A stretch of DNA of 48,570 nucleotides. Source: Acidimicrobiia bacterium (lineage in GTDB: Bacteria; Actinomycetota; Acidimicrobiia; Spongiisociales; ZC4RG35). Shown in pieces: positions 23,589 through 31,221 of this stretch. Under the pieces are notes generated by a model. It saw only the letters and a list, made by a program, of their open reading frames with translations, did no database searches and had not been told where the DNA came from. The DNA lies in assembly GCA_012270885.1 (NCBI GenBank), contig JAAXHN010000009.1, positions 1 through 48,570 of the forward strand, in the 5' to 3' direction. Made by a program: the position numbers and the translations under genes. Position 1 is the stretch's first letter, and the number at the start of each line of letters is the position of its first letter.

Positions 23589-24479
23589 ATGCTTGAACTG
23601 AGCCGACTTTCCAAGCGTTACGGGGCGGTCGTGGCTCTCGACGAGTGCAGCTTCAGGGTGGAGCGGGGACGGATGCTCGGCTTTCTCGGACCCAACGGGG
23701 CGGGAAAGACCACCGCCATGCGCTCGGTTTTCAACCTGGTCAGCCTCGATGGGGGGTCGGTCACCTGGAGGGGAAGGCCGGTGGGACAGACCGAGCGCCT
23801 GCATTTCGGTTACATGCCCGAGCAGCGAGGCCTCTACCCGAAGATGAAGATCGGCAAACAACTCACCTATCTGGGACGAATCCACGGCATGACCGGTGCC
23901 GAGGCCGGCGCGACGGCTGAGCGGTGGCTGGAGGAACTGGGACTATCCGACCGGATCGGGGATCCTCTGGAGAAGCTGTCACACGGGAACCAGCAGCGGG
24001 TACAGTTGGCGGCCGCCCTGATTCATGATCCCGAACTCCTGGTGCTGGACGAGCCGTTCAGCGGACTGGACCCCTTCGGGGTGGAAACCATGTCGGAGAT
24101 CCTCCGTTCCCGGGCCGCGGCAGGCGCGGCGGTGGTGTTCTCCAGCCACCAGTTGGACATGGTGGAGGACCTCTGCCAGGACGTGGCGATCATCCACCAG
24201 GGCAGGGTGGTCATGGGAGGGGAGGTCCGCCGACTCAAGATGGACTCTCCCTACTGGGTGATCGAGATGGAGATGAGGGCCGTAGACACCGGGCGTCTGA
24301 GTCGGCTCGAATCGGTGGTCTCGGTGGACTTCGACGGGTATCGGCACCGGATCGTCGTCCGGAAGGGAGGAGATTTGAGCGATCTTGTCTCCCGGCTCGA
24401 CCTGGGCGGCGACGTCCGCCACTTTACCTTCTCCGCACCCTCTCTGTCGGAACTCTTCCGTGAGGCGGTGACGGGATGA
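23589..24479 (+). CDS. ABC transporter ATP-binding protein (NatA-like)
   Basis: The roughly 296-residue ATPase has Walker A GPNGAGKTT, Q-loop YMPEQRGLYPKMKIGKQL, signature LSHGNQQRVQLA (His in place of the usual Gly), Walker B LLVLDEPFSGLDPFG and H-loop FSSHQLDMVEDLC. ATG 23589 (MLELSRLSKRYG) fits the family start; an in-frame ATG at 23556 would add 11 residues. Its stop overlaps the permease start (ATGA). The MPEQRGLYPKMK segment and the downstream permease place it in the NatAB/YhaQ exporter group. Substrate (sodium, peptide or lipid) unknown. Confidence 0.9.
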   Translation: MLELSRLSKRYGAVVALDECSFRVERGRMLGFLGPNGAGKTTAMRSVFNLVSLDGGSVTWRGRPVGQTERLHFGYMPEQRGLYPKMKIGKQLTYLGRIHGMTGAEAGATAERWLEELGLSDRIGDPLEKLSHGNQQRVQLAAALIHDPELLVLDEPFSGLDPFGVETMSEILRSRAAAGAAVVFSSHQLDMVEDLCQDVAIIHQGRVVMGGEVRRLKMDSPYWVIEMEMRAVDTGRLSRLESVVSVDFDGYRHRIVVRKGGDLSDLVSRLDLGGDVRHFTFSAPSLSELFREAVTG

Positions 24480-25672
24480 CGTCCTGGCAGGCGATCCGGC
24501 TGGTCATGGGACGCGAGATCCGGGAGCGGTCCCGGTCGGGAGCCTTCATCGTCTCGGTGGCGATCACGTTGCTTTTGGTGGCGGCCGTCCTATTCCTGCC
24601 GCTGATCTTCGCCGATGACGATGTGCGTTACGAGGTGGGGGTGGTGGGCGACGGAAATCAGGTGGTGATCGACGCGGCGGTGGCGCTGGCCAATCCCCCC
24701 GGAAGGGAGGTGAGGACGACGATCGAAGTGGTTCCCTTCGCCACCCGGGAAGCGGCCGAGAGAGCCGCCGACACCGAGGAAGTGGACGGTGTGTTGATGG
24801 ACGGCATGCAGATAGTGGTCCGGGGGGCGGGAGGCGAAGCGGGCGGCGCCCTCGAGTCCCTTCTCCAGCGGGGCGCCCGCTCGGTTCAGATCGAGAGCCT
24901 GGTCGCCTCCGGGGCAGGAGAAGTGGTGGACATTCTCACCTCCCAGCCACTCGAGGTGAGATCTCTGTCGGGCGCCGACGCCGAGGAGAACAGCGGACGT
25001 TCGCTTATTGCCTTCGGGGGGCTGATGCTGCTCTACATGGCGGTGCTTCTCTACGGATCGCTGATCCTGTCGGGCGTTACCGAGGAGAAGACCAACCGGG
25101 TGGTCGAGGTGCTGCTGGCCGCCTTCGAACCCTGGCAACTGCTGGCGGGAAAGATCCTGGGAATCGGAATGCTGGGACTGTTCCAGTTCGTTGGCACGGT
25201 GGTGATCGCTCTGGTGGGAATCAACCTGACCGGCGTCGTGGACCTGCCGGCGTTCCCGGTCGACAGCATCCTGGTGCTGGTGCTCTGGTTCATCCTCGGG
25301 TACTCCCTGTTCGCGGTGATGTTCGGCGCGGCGGGCGCTCTCGTCTCCCGGGCGGAGGACGCCCAGACCGTGGTGGCACCGATCTCCCTGGTAGCGGTGG
25401 CCGGGTTCTTCATCGCCATCCAGGCCGTGAGCAATCCCACCAGCACCCTGTCGGTGGTGACCACCTTCATCCCGCCCACGGCCCCCTTCGTGGCCCCGGT
25501 GCGCTTCGCCTTCCAGGCGATCCCCCTCTGGCAGATGGCGCTATCCGTGGCGTTGATGGTCCTCACCCTTGCGGTGACAACCCGCCTGGCGGGCCGGGTG
25601 TACCTGGGCGGGTTGCTACGTTTCGGAAGCAGGGTAGGGATCAGAGAGGCATTCCGCTCGGCCGAACTCTAA
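24476..25672 (+). CDS. ABC-2 type permease (NatB-like)
   Basis: This 398-residue permease has one N-terminal transmembrane helix (VSVAITLLLVAAVLFLPLIF, about residues 26-46), a large extracytoplasmic domain of about 130 residues, and then five or six helices. The conserved ILSGVTEEKTNRVVEVLLAAFEPWQLLAGKILGIG, diagnostic of NatB/YhaP-type ABC-2 permeases, precedes the helical bundle. It forms a two-gene exporter with the preceding ATPase (4-bp overlap). Confidence 0.9.
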   Translation: MTSWQAIRLVMGREIRERSRSGAFIVSVAITLLLVAAVLFLPLIFADDDVRYEVGVVGDGNQVVIDAAVALANPPGREVRTTIEVVPFATREAAERAADTEEVDGVLMDGMQIVVRGAGGEAGGALESLLQRGARSVQIESLVASGAGEVVDILTSQPLEVRSLSGADAEENSGRSLIAFGGLMLLYMAVLLYGSLILSGVTEEKTNRVVEVLLAAFEPWQLLAGKILGIGMLGLFQFVGTVVIALVGINLTGVVDLPAFPVDSILVLVLWFILGYSLFAVMFGAAGALVSRAEDAQTVVAPISLVAVAGFFIAIQAVSNPTSTLSVVTTFIPPTAPFVAPVRFAFQAIPLWQMALSVALMVLTLAVTTRLAGRVYLGGLLRFGSRVGIREAFRSAEL

Positions 25673-25759
25673 GCAAGCCCTTCTTTCGTGTAATTTCGGT
25701 GGGGAGGGCATCGCTGGAGGGAGGTTCCTCGAGCCGGTCCCCAAACCCAAGGAGCAGAT

Positions 25760-26905
25760 ATGCCGTTCTCCGAAGAGCACCAGATGTTTCGCCAAGTGGT
25801 CCGCCGGTTCGTGGAGGAGGAGATCAATCCCCGGGTCGACGGATGGGAGGAGGCCGGTGAGATGCCCTTGCACGAGGTGTTCGCCCAGATGGCCGACCTG
25901 GGCTTCTTGGGGTTGGAGTACGAGCCCGCCTACGGAGGGCAGGGTGCCGACCATCTCTTTACCGTGGTTCTGGCGGAGGAACTGGGACGGGCCGATCACG
26001 GGGCGATGGGGATGGCGGTGGGAGTGCAGACGGACATGGCCACCCCCTCTCTAGGGGAGCACGGATCCGAGGACCTGAAGCGGCGTTATCTGGCGCCGGC
26101 GCTCCGGGGCGAGATGGTGACCTCCATCGCGGTCACCGAGCCAGACGCCGGATCGGACGTGGCCGCCATCAAGACCCGGGCCGTCCGGGACGGGAACGAA
26201 TGGATCATCAACGGATCGAAGATGTACATAACCAACGGCCTGCAGGCCGACTGGCTGTGCCTCCTGGCCAGGACCTCCGACGAGGGCGGGTACGCGGGGA
26301 TGAGCCAGATCCTGGTCCCCACCGACGTGGCGGGCTTCGAGGTCTCCCGAAAGCTCGACAAGCTGGGGATGCGGGCCTCGGACACGGGCCTTCTGACCTT
26401 CACGGACATGGCGGTCCCGGTCTCCAACACCATCGGCGAGGTGGGGAAGGGTTTCCAGCAGCAGATGTCGCAGTTCGTGGTGGAGCGGATGTGGGCGGCC
26501 TATTCGGCGGTCGGATCCTGTGAGAGGGCGTTGGAACGGACCGCCCGGTACCTCCGGGAGCGGAAAGTGTTTGGAAAGCCCCTCCTAGCTCACCAGTACA
26601 TCAGCTACCGGTTGGCTGAGCTCTCGGCCGAGCTAGATCTTCTGCGCCACTACAACTACGCCACCGCCGAGGCACACATGGGGGGAGAAGACCCCACCAA
26701 GTTCGCCACCATCGCCAAGCTCAAGTCGGGGAGGCTCATGCGGGAGACCGCCGATTGGGTGCTCCAGTTCCACGGGGGGATCGGTTACATGGAGGAGACA
26801 TGGACCGCCCGGTTCTTCCGCGACAGCCGCCTGGGCTCGATCGGCGGCGGTTCCGACGAGACCATGCTGGGGGTGCTGTCCCGCATCGACGGCTTTCAAG
26901 CTTAG
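25760..26905 (+). CDS. Acyl-CoA dehydrogenase
   Basis: The 381-residue flavoprotein oxidises an acyl-CoA to the trans-2-enoyl-CoA. Domains are in standard order: the helical N-terminus, the beta domain with ITEPDAGSD-like SIAVTEPDAGSDVAAI and WIINGSKMYITNG, and the C-terminal helices with RKVFGKPLLAHQYISYRLAEL and QFHGGIGYMEETWTARFFRD. The position of the medium-chain-type catalytic Glu (YEGT) reads IGGGSDETM. A Glu in GSCERALERT matches the alternative base used by long-chain and isovaleryl-CoA dehydrogenases. AAGGAG precedes the ATG by a suitable distance. It is probably co-transcribed with the VOC and pterin dehydratase genes. Confidence 0.9.
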   Translation: MPFSEEHQMFRQVVRRFVEEEINPRVDGWEEAGEMPLHEVFAQMADLGFLGLEYEPAYGGQGADHLFTVVLAEELGRADHGAMGMAVGVQTDMATPSLGEHGSEDLKRRYLAPALRGEMVTSIAVTEPDAGSDVAAIKTRAVRDGNEWIINGSKMYITNGLQADWLCLLARTSDEGGYAGMSQILVPTDVAGFEVSRKLDKLGMRASDTGLLTFTDMAVPVSNTIGEVGKGFQQQMSQFVVERMWAAYSAVGSCERALERTARYLRERKVFGKPLLAHQYISYRLAELSAELDLLRHYNYATAEAHMGGEDPTKFATIAKLKSGRLMRETADWVLQFHGGIGYMEETWTARFFRDSRLGSIGGGSDETMLGVLSRIDGFQA

Positions 26906-26963
26906 GAGGGATCTCTCCTGTATGTTTCGGAGTGACATTCCCTGATTTCCAAGGAGGTTGCGA

Positions 26964-27413
26964 GTGGGAGCGATAACCGGCCACCATCACACGGGGATAC
27001 AGGTCACCGATCTGGACAGGTCTTTGCGGTTCTACCGGGACTTGCTGGGGTTGGAAGTGGTCCATGTGTGGAATCGCCAGGCGCCCTATATCGAGGAGTT
27101 GTTGGGGTATCCCGGCGTTGATATGCACGGGGTGGTGATGCGGATGCCCAACTCCGACAGTGTCCTCGAGATCCTGGAGTATCGCAACGTGGAGCGCAAA
27201 GCCATCGACCCGGGCACCGCCAATCCCGGCACGGCCCATGTCGCCTTCCGGGTGGACGACTGCGACGCGCTGTACGAGGAGTTGACGCAGAAGGGGGTCA
27301 AGTCGGTCTCGGCGCCCGTCACGCCCACCATCGGTCCCAACAAGGGAGGAAGGACGGTGCTGATGCTCGATCCCGACGGCTTTCGAGTTGAACTCCTCCA
27401 GGCACCGCAGTGA
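26964..27413 (+). CDS. VOC-superfamily (glyoxalase/bleomycin-resistance/dioxygenase) protein
   Basis: The protein of about 149 residues has the paired beta-alpha-beta-beta-beta modules of the vicinal oxygen chelate fold. These are [26 protein letters not shown], metal-ligand Glu in [12 protein letters not shown], second-module [21 protein letters not shown], and the C-terminal [16 protein letters not shown] with the last ligand Glu. GTG 26964 is chosen because a strong AAGGAGG ends 6 nt upstream; the track TTG at 26958 abuts the Shine-Dalgarno site. Likely reactions include methylmalonyl-CoA epimerase-like or glyoxalase-like chemistry. Its stop overlaps the next start (GTGA). Confidence 0.85.
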   Translation: MGAITGHHHTGIQVTDLDRSLRFYRDLLGLEVVHVWNRQAPYIEELLGYPGVDMHGVVMRMPNSDSVLEILEYRNVERKAIDPGTANPGTAHVAFRVDDCDALYEELTQKGVKSVSAPVTPTIGPNKGGRTVLMLDPDGFRVELLQAPQ

Positions 27414-27700
27414 CGGGTTCCAAGGTCCTCCTGACCGAAGAGGAGATCGCCAGCTTGCTGGAGGCCCATCCGGGCTGGCGGCGGGATAGGGAGGTGTTGC
27501 GGCGGTCCTATGAGTTCTCCGACTTCCGGGCCGCATTCGCTTTCATGACCCATGTGGCGCTGATAGCAGAGCGCCTGTTCCATCACCCGGAGTGGTCGAA
27601 CGTCTACAACCGGGTGGAGTTGGCGATCACCAGCCACGATGTGGGCGGGCTCACCTCCCGGGACCGCCGTTTCGTGGAAAAGGTGGACGCAATCAGTTGA
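27410..27700 (+). CDS. 4a-hydroxytetrahydrobiopterin (pterin-4a-carbinolamine) dehydratase
   Basis: This 96-residue protein matches the PCD/DCoH family, which dehydrates 4a-hydroxytetrahydropterin formed by aromatic amino-acid hydroxylases. It may also act in molybdopterin-related metabolism. The active-site block [20 protein letters not shown] is complete, followed by [19 protein letters not shown] 27410 overlaps the VOC stop. No aromatic hydroxylase is in the window, so the physiological partner is unclear. Its TGA lies in the same reading frame as the SulP gene that follows. Confidence 0.9.
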   Translation: MTGSKVLLTEEEIASLLEAHPGWRRDREVLRRSYEFSDFRAAFAFMTHVALIAERLFHHPEWSNVYNRVELAITSHDVGGLTSRDRRFVEKVDAIS

Positions 27701-27841
27701 ACGAGGTTCGGCATCCCGAACCGAAGTCCCGCAGAGTGGTACGCTTTCGGTGCCAGACGGGACGAGGGCATCGCGACGAATTACGACCTTCAAACTCTCC
27801 GCGGAGATGTTCTTGGTGGGATCACTTCGGCCGTCGTCCTT

Positions 27842-29446
27842 TTGCCCATGGCCCTGGCCTACGGGGTGGTGTCCGGCCTGGGGGTGATCGCCGGCCTCTA
27901 CGGCGCGGTGGCGGTGGGGCTGTTCGCATCCCTCTTCTGGGGCACCAAGGCGCTGATCTCGGGTCCTACCGGTCCCATGGCGGTCGCCATGGCGGTGGTG
28001 GTCGGGACCTATGCCGAGAACATCACCGAAGCATTCACGATCGTGATCATGGCCGGCGTCATACAGATCCTCCTGGGTCTGATCAAGACGGGTCGCTACG
28101 TCGCCTACACGCCTTATTCGGTGATCTCGGGGTTCACATCCGGTGTGGGGGTGATCATCGTGCTGCTCCAAGTGTTGCCGTTCCTGGGTGCCTCGTCGCC
28201 GGGCGGGGGGACCGTGGGAGCGATCCGGGCTATACCCGACGCGGTGGGGTCGATCAACTACCACGCACTGGGGATTGCCCTGTTGACCCTGGTGGTGACG
28301 GTGGTCTGGCCGACGAAGCTCGCCCGGGCTTTGCCGCCTACCCTGGCCGCTCTGATCGCCGGCACGCTCCTGGGGGTGCTGTGGCTGAAGGACGCGCCGC
28401 GCATCGGGACAGTTCCCACGGGCTTTCCCGAGGTCATCGACACTCACTCTGTCCTCGAGCATGCGGTGGGTTCCTTCCAGCCCGCCCTGGTGCTTGCTCT
28501 GCTGGCCTCGATCAACACCCTCCTCATGTCCCTGATCGCCGATTCTTTGACTCGCGGCACTCACAACCCGAACCGGGAGTTGATGGGCCAGGGGGTGGGG
28601 AACATCTTCTCGGGGCTCTTCGGCGGCATGCCGGGCGCAGGGAACATCCCCGCCACCGTGGTGAACGCCCGGATCGGAGGGAGGACACCGGTGTCGGGCG
28701 TGCTCTGCGCGCTGGTCCTCATGTCCCTGGTCCTGGGACTGGGGGAATATGTGGGAGAGATCCCCCATGCGGTCCTGGCCGGCATCCTGATGAAGGTGGG
28801 CTGGGACATCATCGACTGGCGATTCATCACCCGGATCCACCGCGTGCAGCGCGAACACCTGGTGGTGATGGTCATCACCCTGGGGTTCACCGTGTCTGCC
28901 GACCTGTTGAGCGCCATCATGTTGGGTCTGATCGTGGCGGCGCTGGTCAGCGCCCGCCAGCTCGAGTACCTGGAGTTGGACAGCGTGATCTCCGCTCCCC
29001 TCCTCGACATCAGCTTTCTGGCCGACGAGGAGGAAGAGGAGGACGATGACCCGGACCTCGACAGCATGCTGGGCGATGACGACGATGACGAGGATGAATT
29101 CGATCCGTTCTCCGCCCGGTGCGGCCTGGTCTCGTTCCGGGGAAGCTTCACCGTGGCGTCCTCCAACCGGATGTTCAGCACCATAAGCGTGGACATTCGG
29201 GACCACGAGGTGGTGATCCTCGACTTCTCGCAGACCGACTACATGGACGACAGCGCCGCGTTCGTGGTGGAGAGGTTGGTGGATGTCGCCATCGAGGAAG
29301 ACACCGAGTGCATAGTGATGGGCCTGGGAGGCGCGGTCGGCGCCAGCTTCCAAAAGCTCGACATCCTGCGCAGCGTCCCCAAGGATCGCTATGTCGAGGA
29401 CATCGACGAGGCCAAAGTGATCGCCAAGCGAATACTGGGGATCTGA
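27842..29446 (+). CDS. SulP-family anion transporter with acidic linker and STAS domain
   Basis: The product of at least 534 residues has about ten transmembrane helices of the SLC26/SulP fold (LPMALAYGVVSGLGVIAGLYGA, ISGPTGPMAVAM, GFTSGVGVIIVLLQVLPF and others) and a C-terminal STAS domain (VVILDFSQTDYMDDSAAFVVERLVD). Between them lies an unusually acidic linker (DEEEEEDDDPDLDSMLGDDD). SulP proteins move sulfate, bicarbonate or carboxylates. The TTG at 27842 is the first conventional start, but the frame is open and clearly homologous upstream (NYDLQTLRGDVLGGITSAVV), which would complete helix 1. No ATG, GTG or TTG exists there, so a non-standard start (ATC 27770 or ACG 27776) is likely. Confidence 0.88.
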   Translation: MPMALAYGVVSGLGVIAGLYGAVAVGLFASLFWGTKALISGPTGPMAVAMAVVVGTYAENITEAFTIVIMAGVIQILLGLIKTGRYVAYTPYSVISGFTSGVGVIIVLLQVLPFLGASSPGGGTVGAIRAIPDAVGSINYHALGIALLTLVVTVVWPTKLARALPPTLAALIAGTLLGVLWLKDAPRIGTVPTGFPEVIDTHSVLEHAVGSFQPALVLALLASINTLLMSLIADSLTRGTHNPNRELMGQGVGNIFSGLFGGMPGAGNIPATVVNARIGGRTPVSGVLCALVLMSLVLGLGEYVGEIPHAVLAGILMKVGWDIIDWRFITRIHRVQREHLVVMVITLGFTVSADLLSAIMLGLIVAALVSARQLEYLELDSVISAPLLDISFLADEEEEEDDDPDLDSMLGDDDDDEDEFDPFSARCGLVSFRGSFTVASSNRMFSTISVDIRDHEVVILDFSQTDYMDDSAAFVVERLVDVAIEEDTECIVMGLGGAVGASFQKLDILRSVPKDRYVEDIDEAKVIAKRILGI

Positions 29447-29525
29447 TCGCCGCGACGGGCCGCGCAGAGAGGAGGATCTCCCGGGAGGCTTCGAAGGTGT
29501 CTCCGGAATCGACCCAGATCCGGGT

Positions 29526-30479
29526 CTAATCGGAAGCGCCGGAGGGCGGCAGGGCGCAGTGGACTCCGGTGAGTTCTTCGGAGGCTTCCCAGAGGCGGCG
29601 GGCATTCTCCCGGTTACGGGAGGCGGCGTTGGATGAGACCACTACGGGGTGTCCCCGTAGGCCTCCCAGCCCGCTCGGCCCGTAGTACTGGCCGCCTTCG
29701 GCATCCGGATCGACCGCGGCTCGCAGGGTGGGGAGGGCACCCATGGCGGCGTTCTGGATGAACCCGGACATCAGGGGTTGCTGTATCCGGGAATACCAGT
29801 GGGAGTCGAGGTGGCCTCCGATGTTGGTGGAGGAGAATCCCGGATGGGCGGCGAGAGCGGACACCTGTGCGCCGGCGGACCGAAGGCGCCTCTGGAGTTC
29901 ATAGGTGAAGAGCAGGTTGGCCAGCTTGGAGCGCCAGTAGGGCCGGAACGGCGTGTATCCGCCGTACTCGAAGAGCAGGTTTTCAAAGTCCATGGTGGCG
30001 CCGCGGTGTCCGACGCTGCTGACCGTCACCACCCTGGCTCCGGGGGTGGCTAACAGCGGCTCCAGCAACCTTCCGGTCAGGGCGAAGTGCCCCAGGTGGT
30101 TGATGCCCATCTGGCTCTCGAAACCGTCCTCGGTCAGCGAGTACGGAACGGCCATGATGCCGGCGTTGTTGATCAACATGTCGAGGCGGGTATGGCCCTT
30201 CGCGAAGTCCAGGGCGAAAGCCTGGATGGACGAGAGGCTCCCCAGGTCGAGCTCCATCAACTCCACTGAGGAGTCGGGCATCTCGGCCTGCAATTCTCCG
30301 ACTGCCCGCTGCCCCCGTTCTTCCGATCGGCAGGCCAGGATGGTGTGGGCGCCCGCCCGGGCCAGTTCCCTGGCCGTCTGCAGCCCGATGCCGCTGTTCG
30401 CTCCCGTGACTACCGCCACCCTGCCCACCAGGTCAGGGATCTGTTCGGAGGTCCACTTGGGTTTCCTGGTCACTCCCAT
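29526..30479 (-). CDS. Short-chain dehydrogenase/reductase (protochlorophyllide reductase/WWOX-like group)
   Basis: This 317-residue Rossmann oxidoreductase has the cofactor motif VVTGANSGIGLQTARELARAG, ACRSEER after beta-2 (suggesting NADP), LDMLINNAGIM, VTVSSVGHRG with the catalytic Ser, and the YWRSKLAN catalytic Tyr/Lys. The extended C-terminus with HPGFSSTNIGGHL and QYYGPSGLGGLRGHP is typical of the retinol dehydrogenase/protochlorophyllide reductase-like branch. The substrate cannot be predicted. It is convergent with the SulP gene, and its start overlaps the end of the Fic pseudogene by 10 nt. Confidence 0.9.
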   Translation of the reverse strand: MGVTRKPKWTSEQIPDLVGRVAVVTGANSGIGLQTARELARAGAHTILACRSEERGQRAVGELQAEMPDSSVELMELDLGSLSSIQAFALDFAKGHTRLDMLINNAGIMAVPYSLTEDGFESQMGINHLGHFALTGRLLEPLLATPGARVVTVSSVGHRGATMDFENLLFEYGGYTPFRPYWRSKLANLLFTYELQRRLRSAGAQVSALAAHPGFSSTNIGGHLDSHWYSRIQQPLMSGFIQNAAMGALPTLRAAVDPDAEGGQYYGPSGLGGLRGHPVVVSSNAASRNRENARRLWEASEELTGVHCALPPSGASD

Positions 30480-31122
30480 CGTCCTGTCCTCCCAGTTTGG
30501 CTGCCGTCGCCATCCGGAGTGGAGGAGGAAATGACTTGTTCCCGTTCGGTGATCAGATCGATAATCTCGGGAGCTTCAAAGACGCGATATCGCTGCTTGC
30601 CGATGTTGCGTTGGGTGAGCACCCCGGCCTCCACGAGTCGGTTGATGGCGGCGCTGGTGTTGACTGTTGAACGCCCGATGAGAGGGGCTGCAGTCTTGAC
30701 GGATGTGAGTGGGGCTCCCGGTAGAGCGGCCAGCAACAGTCTGGCGGAAAAGTTCCGACGTGCTCGTCCTATCCGCTCTATCCAGCGGTTGTGTAGGGTG
30801 GCGACTGCGGAGGCGTAATGGTGGGCGTGAATACAGGCGCCGGGTGGCGAACGCAAAGGTCCTGAGCCAGGCATGTGCGCCTTCCGACCGAGCTGGACTA
30901 TCAGGAGGAGAGGTGTGCCGGTAGGTGGCGCAACCTCCGATGTGTTGAGATCCCGGACCGCCTTCTCGGCATCGGCGATGTCAGCGGCCAAGTCTCCCGG
31001 CAAGGAGAGATTCCACCCCTTTGAGGGATCGGGCTGATAGGATTCGTAGAAGCCCCCTCTCGGTCTTGGCGGCTTTGGCCCTCAAAGTTGGGTTTCCAGG
31101 TTCTCGGAAGTAGCTTCGCCAT
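30470..31122 (-). pseudogene. Fic-family protein pseudogene lacking the catalytic Fic core
   Basis: Reading from ATG 31122 gives MAKLLPRTWKPNFEGQSRQD. After a one-base loss in a G5 run (C5 at 31053-31057 on the plus strand) the frame continues as GFYESYQPDPSKGWNLSLPGD and LAADIADAEKAVRDLN, the standard Fic N-terminal module. It jumps, after about 45 unrecognisable residues, to NRWIERIGRARRNFSARLLL and the C-terminal winged-helix module (IGRSTVNTSAAINRLVEAGVLTQ). The whole AMP-transferase core, including HPFxxGNGR and the inhibitory S/TxxxE motif, is absent. The remainder is an internally deleted, frameshifted relic. The track ORF 30470-31003 is its surviving open segment. Confidence 0.7.
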
Positions 31123-31139
31123 TAGCTAACAACCCTCTT

Positions 31140-31199
31140 AGTAATATTTATACAATAACTATTACTTAAAATAGAGGGCGGCAACAGTTCATAGCGCCC
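31140..31199 (+). promoter_or_regulatory. AT-rich promoter region and leader hairpin of the SLH surface protein
   Basis: AGTAAT (31140-31145) and ATTACT (31161-31166) flank a TATACAAT-like -10 candidate in a strikingly AT-rich stretch. Downstream, GGGCG (31176-31180) can pair with CGCCC (31195-31199), giving a leader stem-loop 20-45 nt before the ATG at 31222. The region just before the ATG (TTCCTCCTAAGTAAACTT) lacks a GGAGG-type ribosome-binding site. A stable 5' stem and strong AT-rich promoter would suit an abundantly made surface protein. Confidence 0.4.
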
Positions 31200-31221
31200 C
31201 TTATTCCTCCTAAGTAAACTT

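Noticed and set aside
27086-29605. 839-codon minus-strand ORF
   Set aside because: It lies antisense to the VOC, dehydratase and SulP genes, with a His/Asp/Gly-rich translation typical of a high-GC shadow frame.
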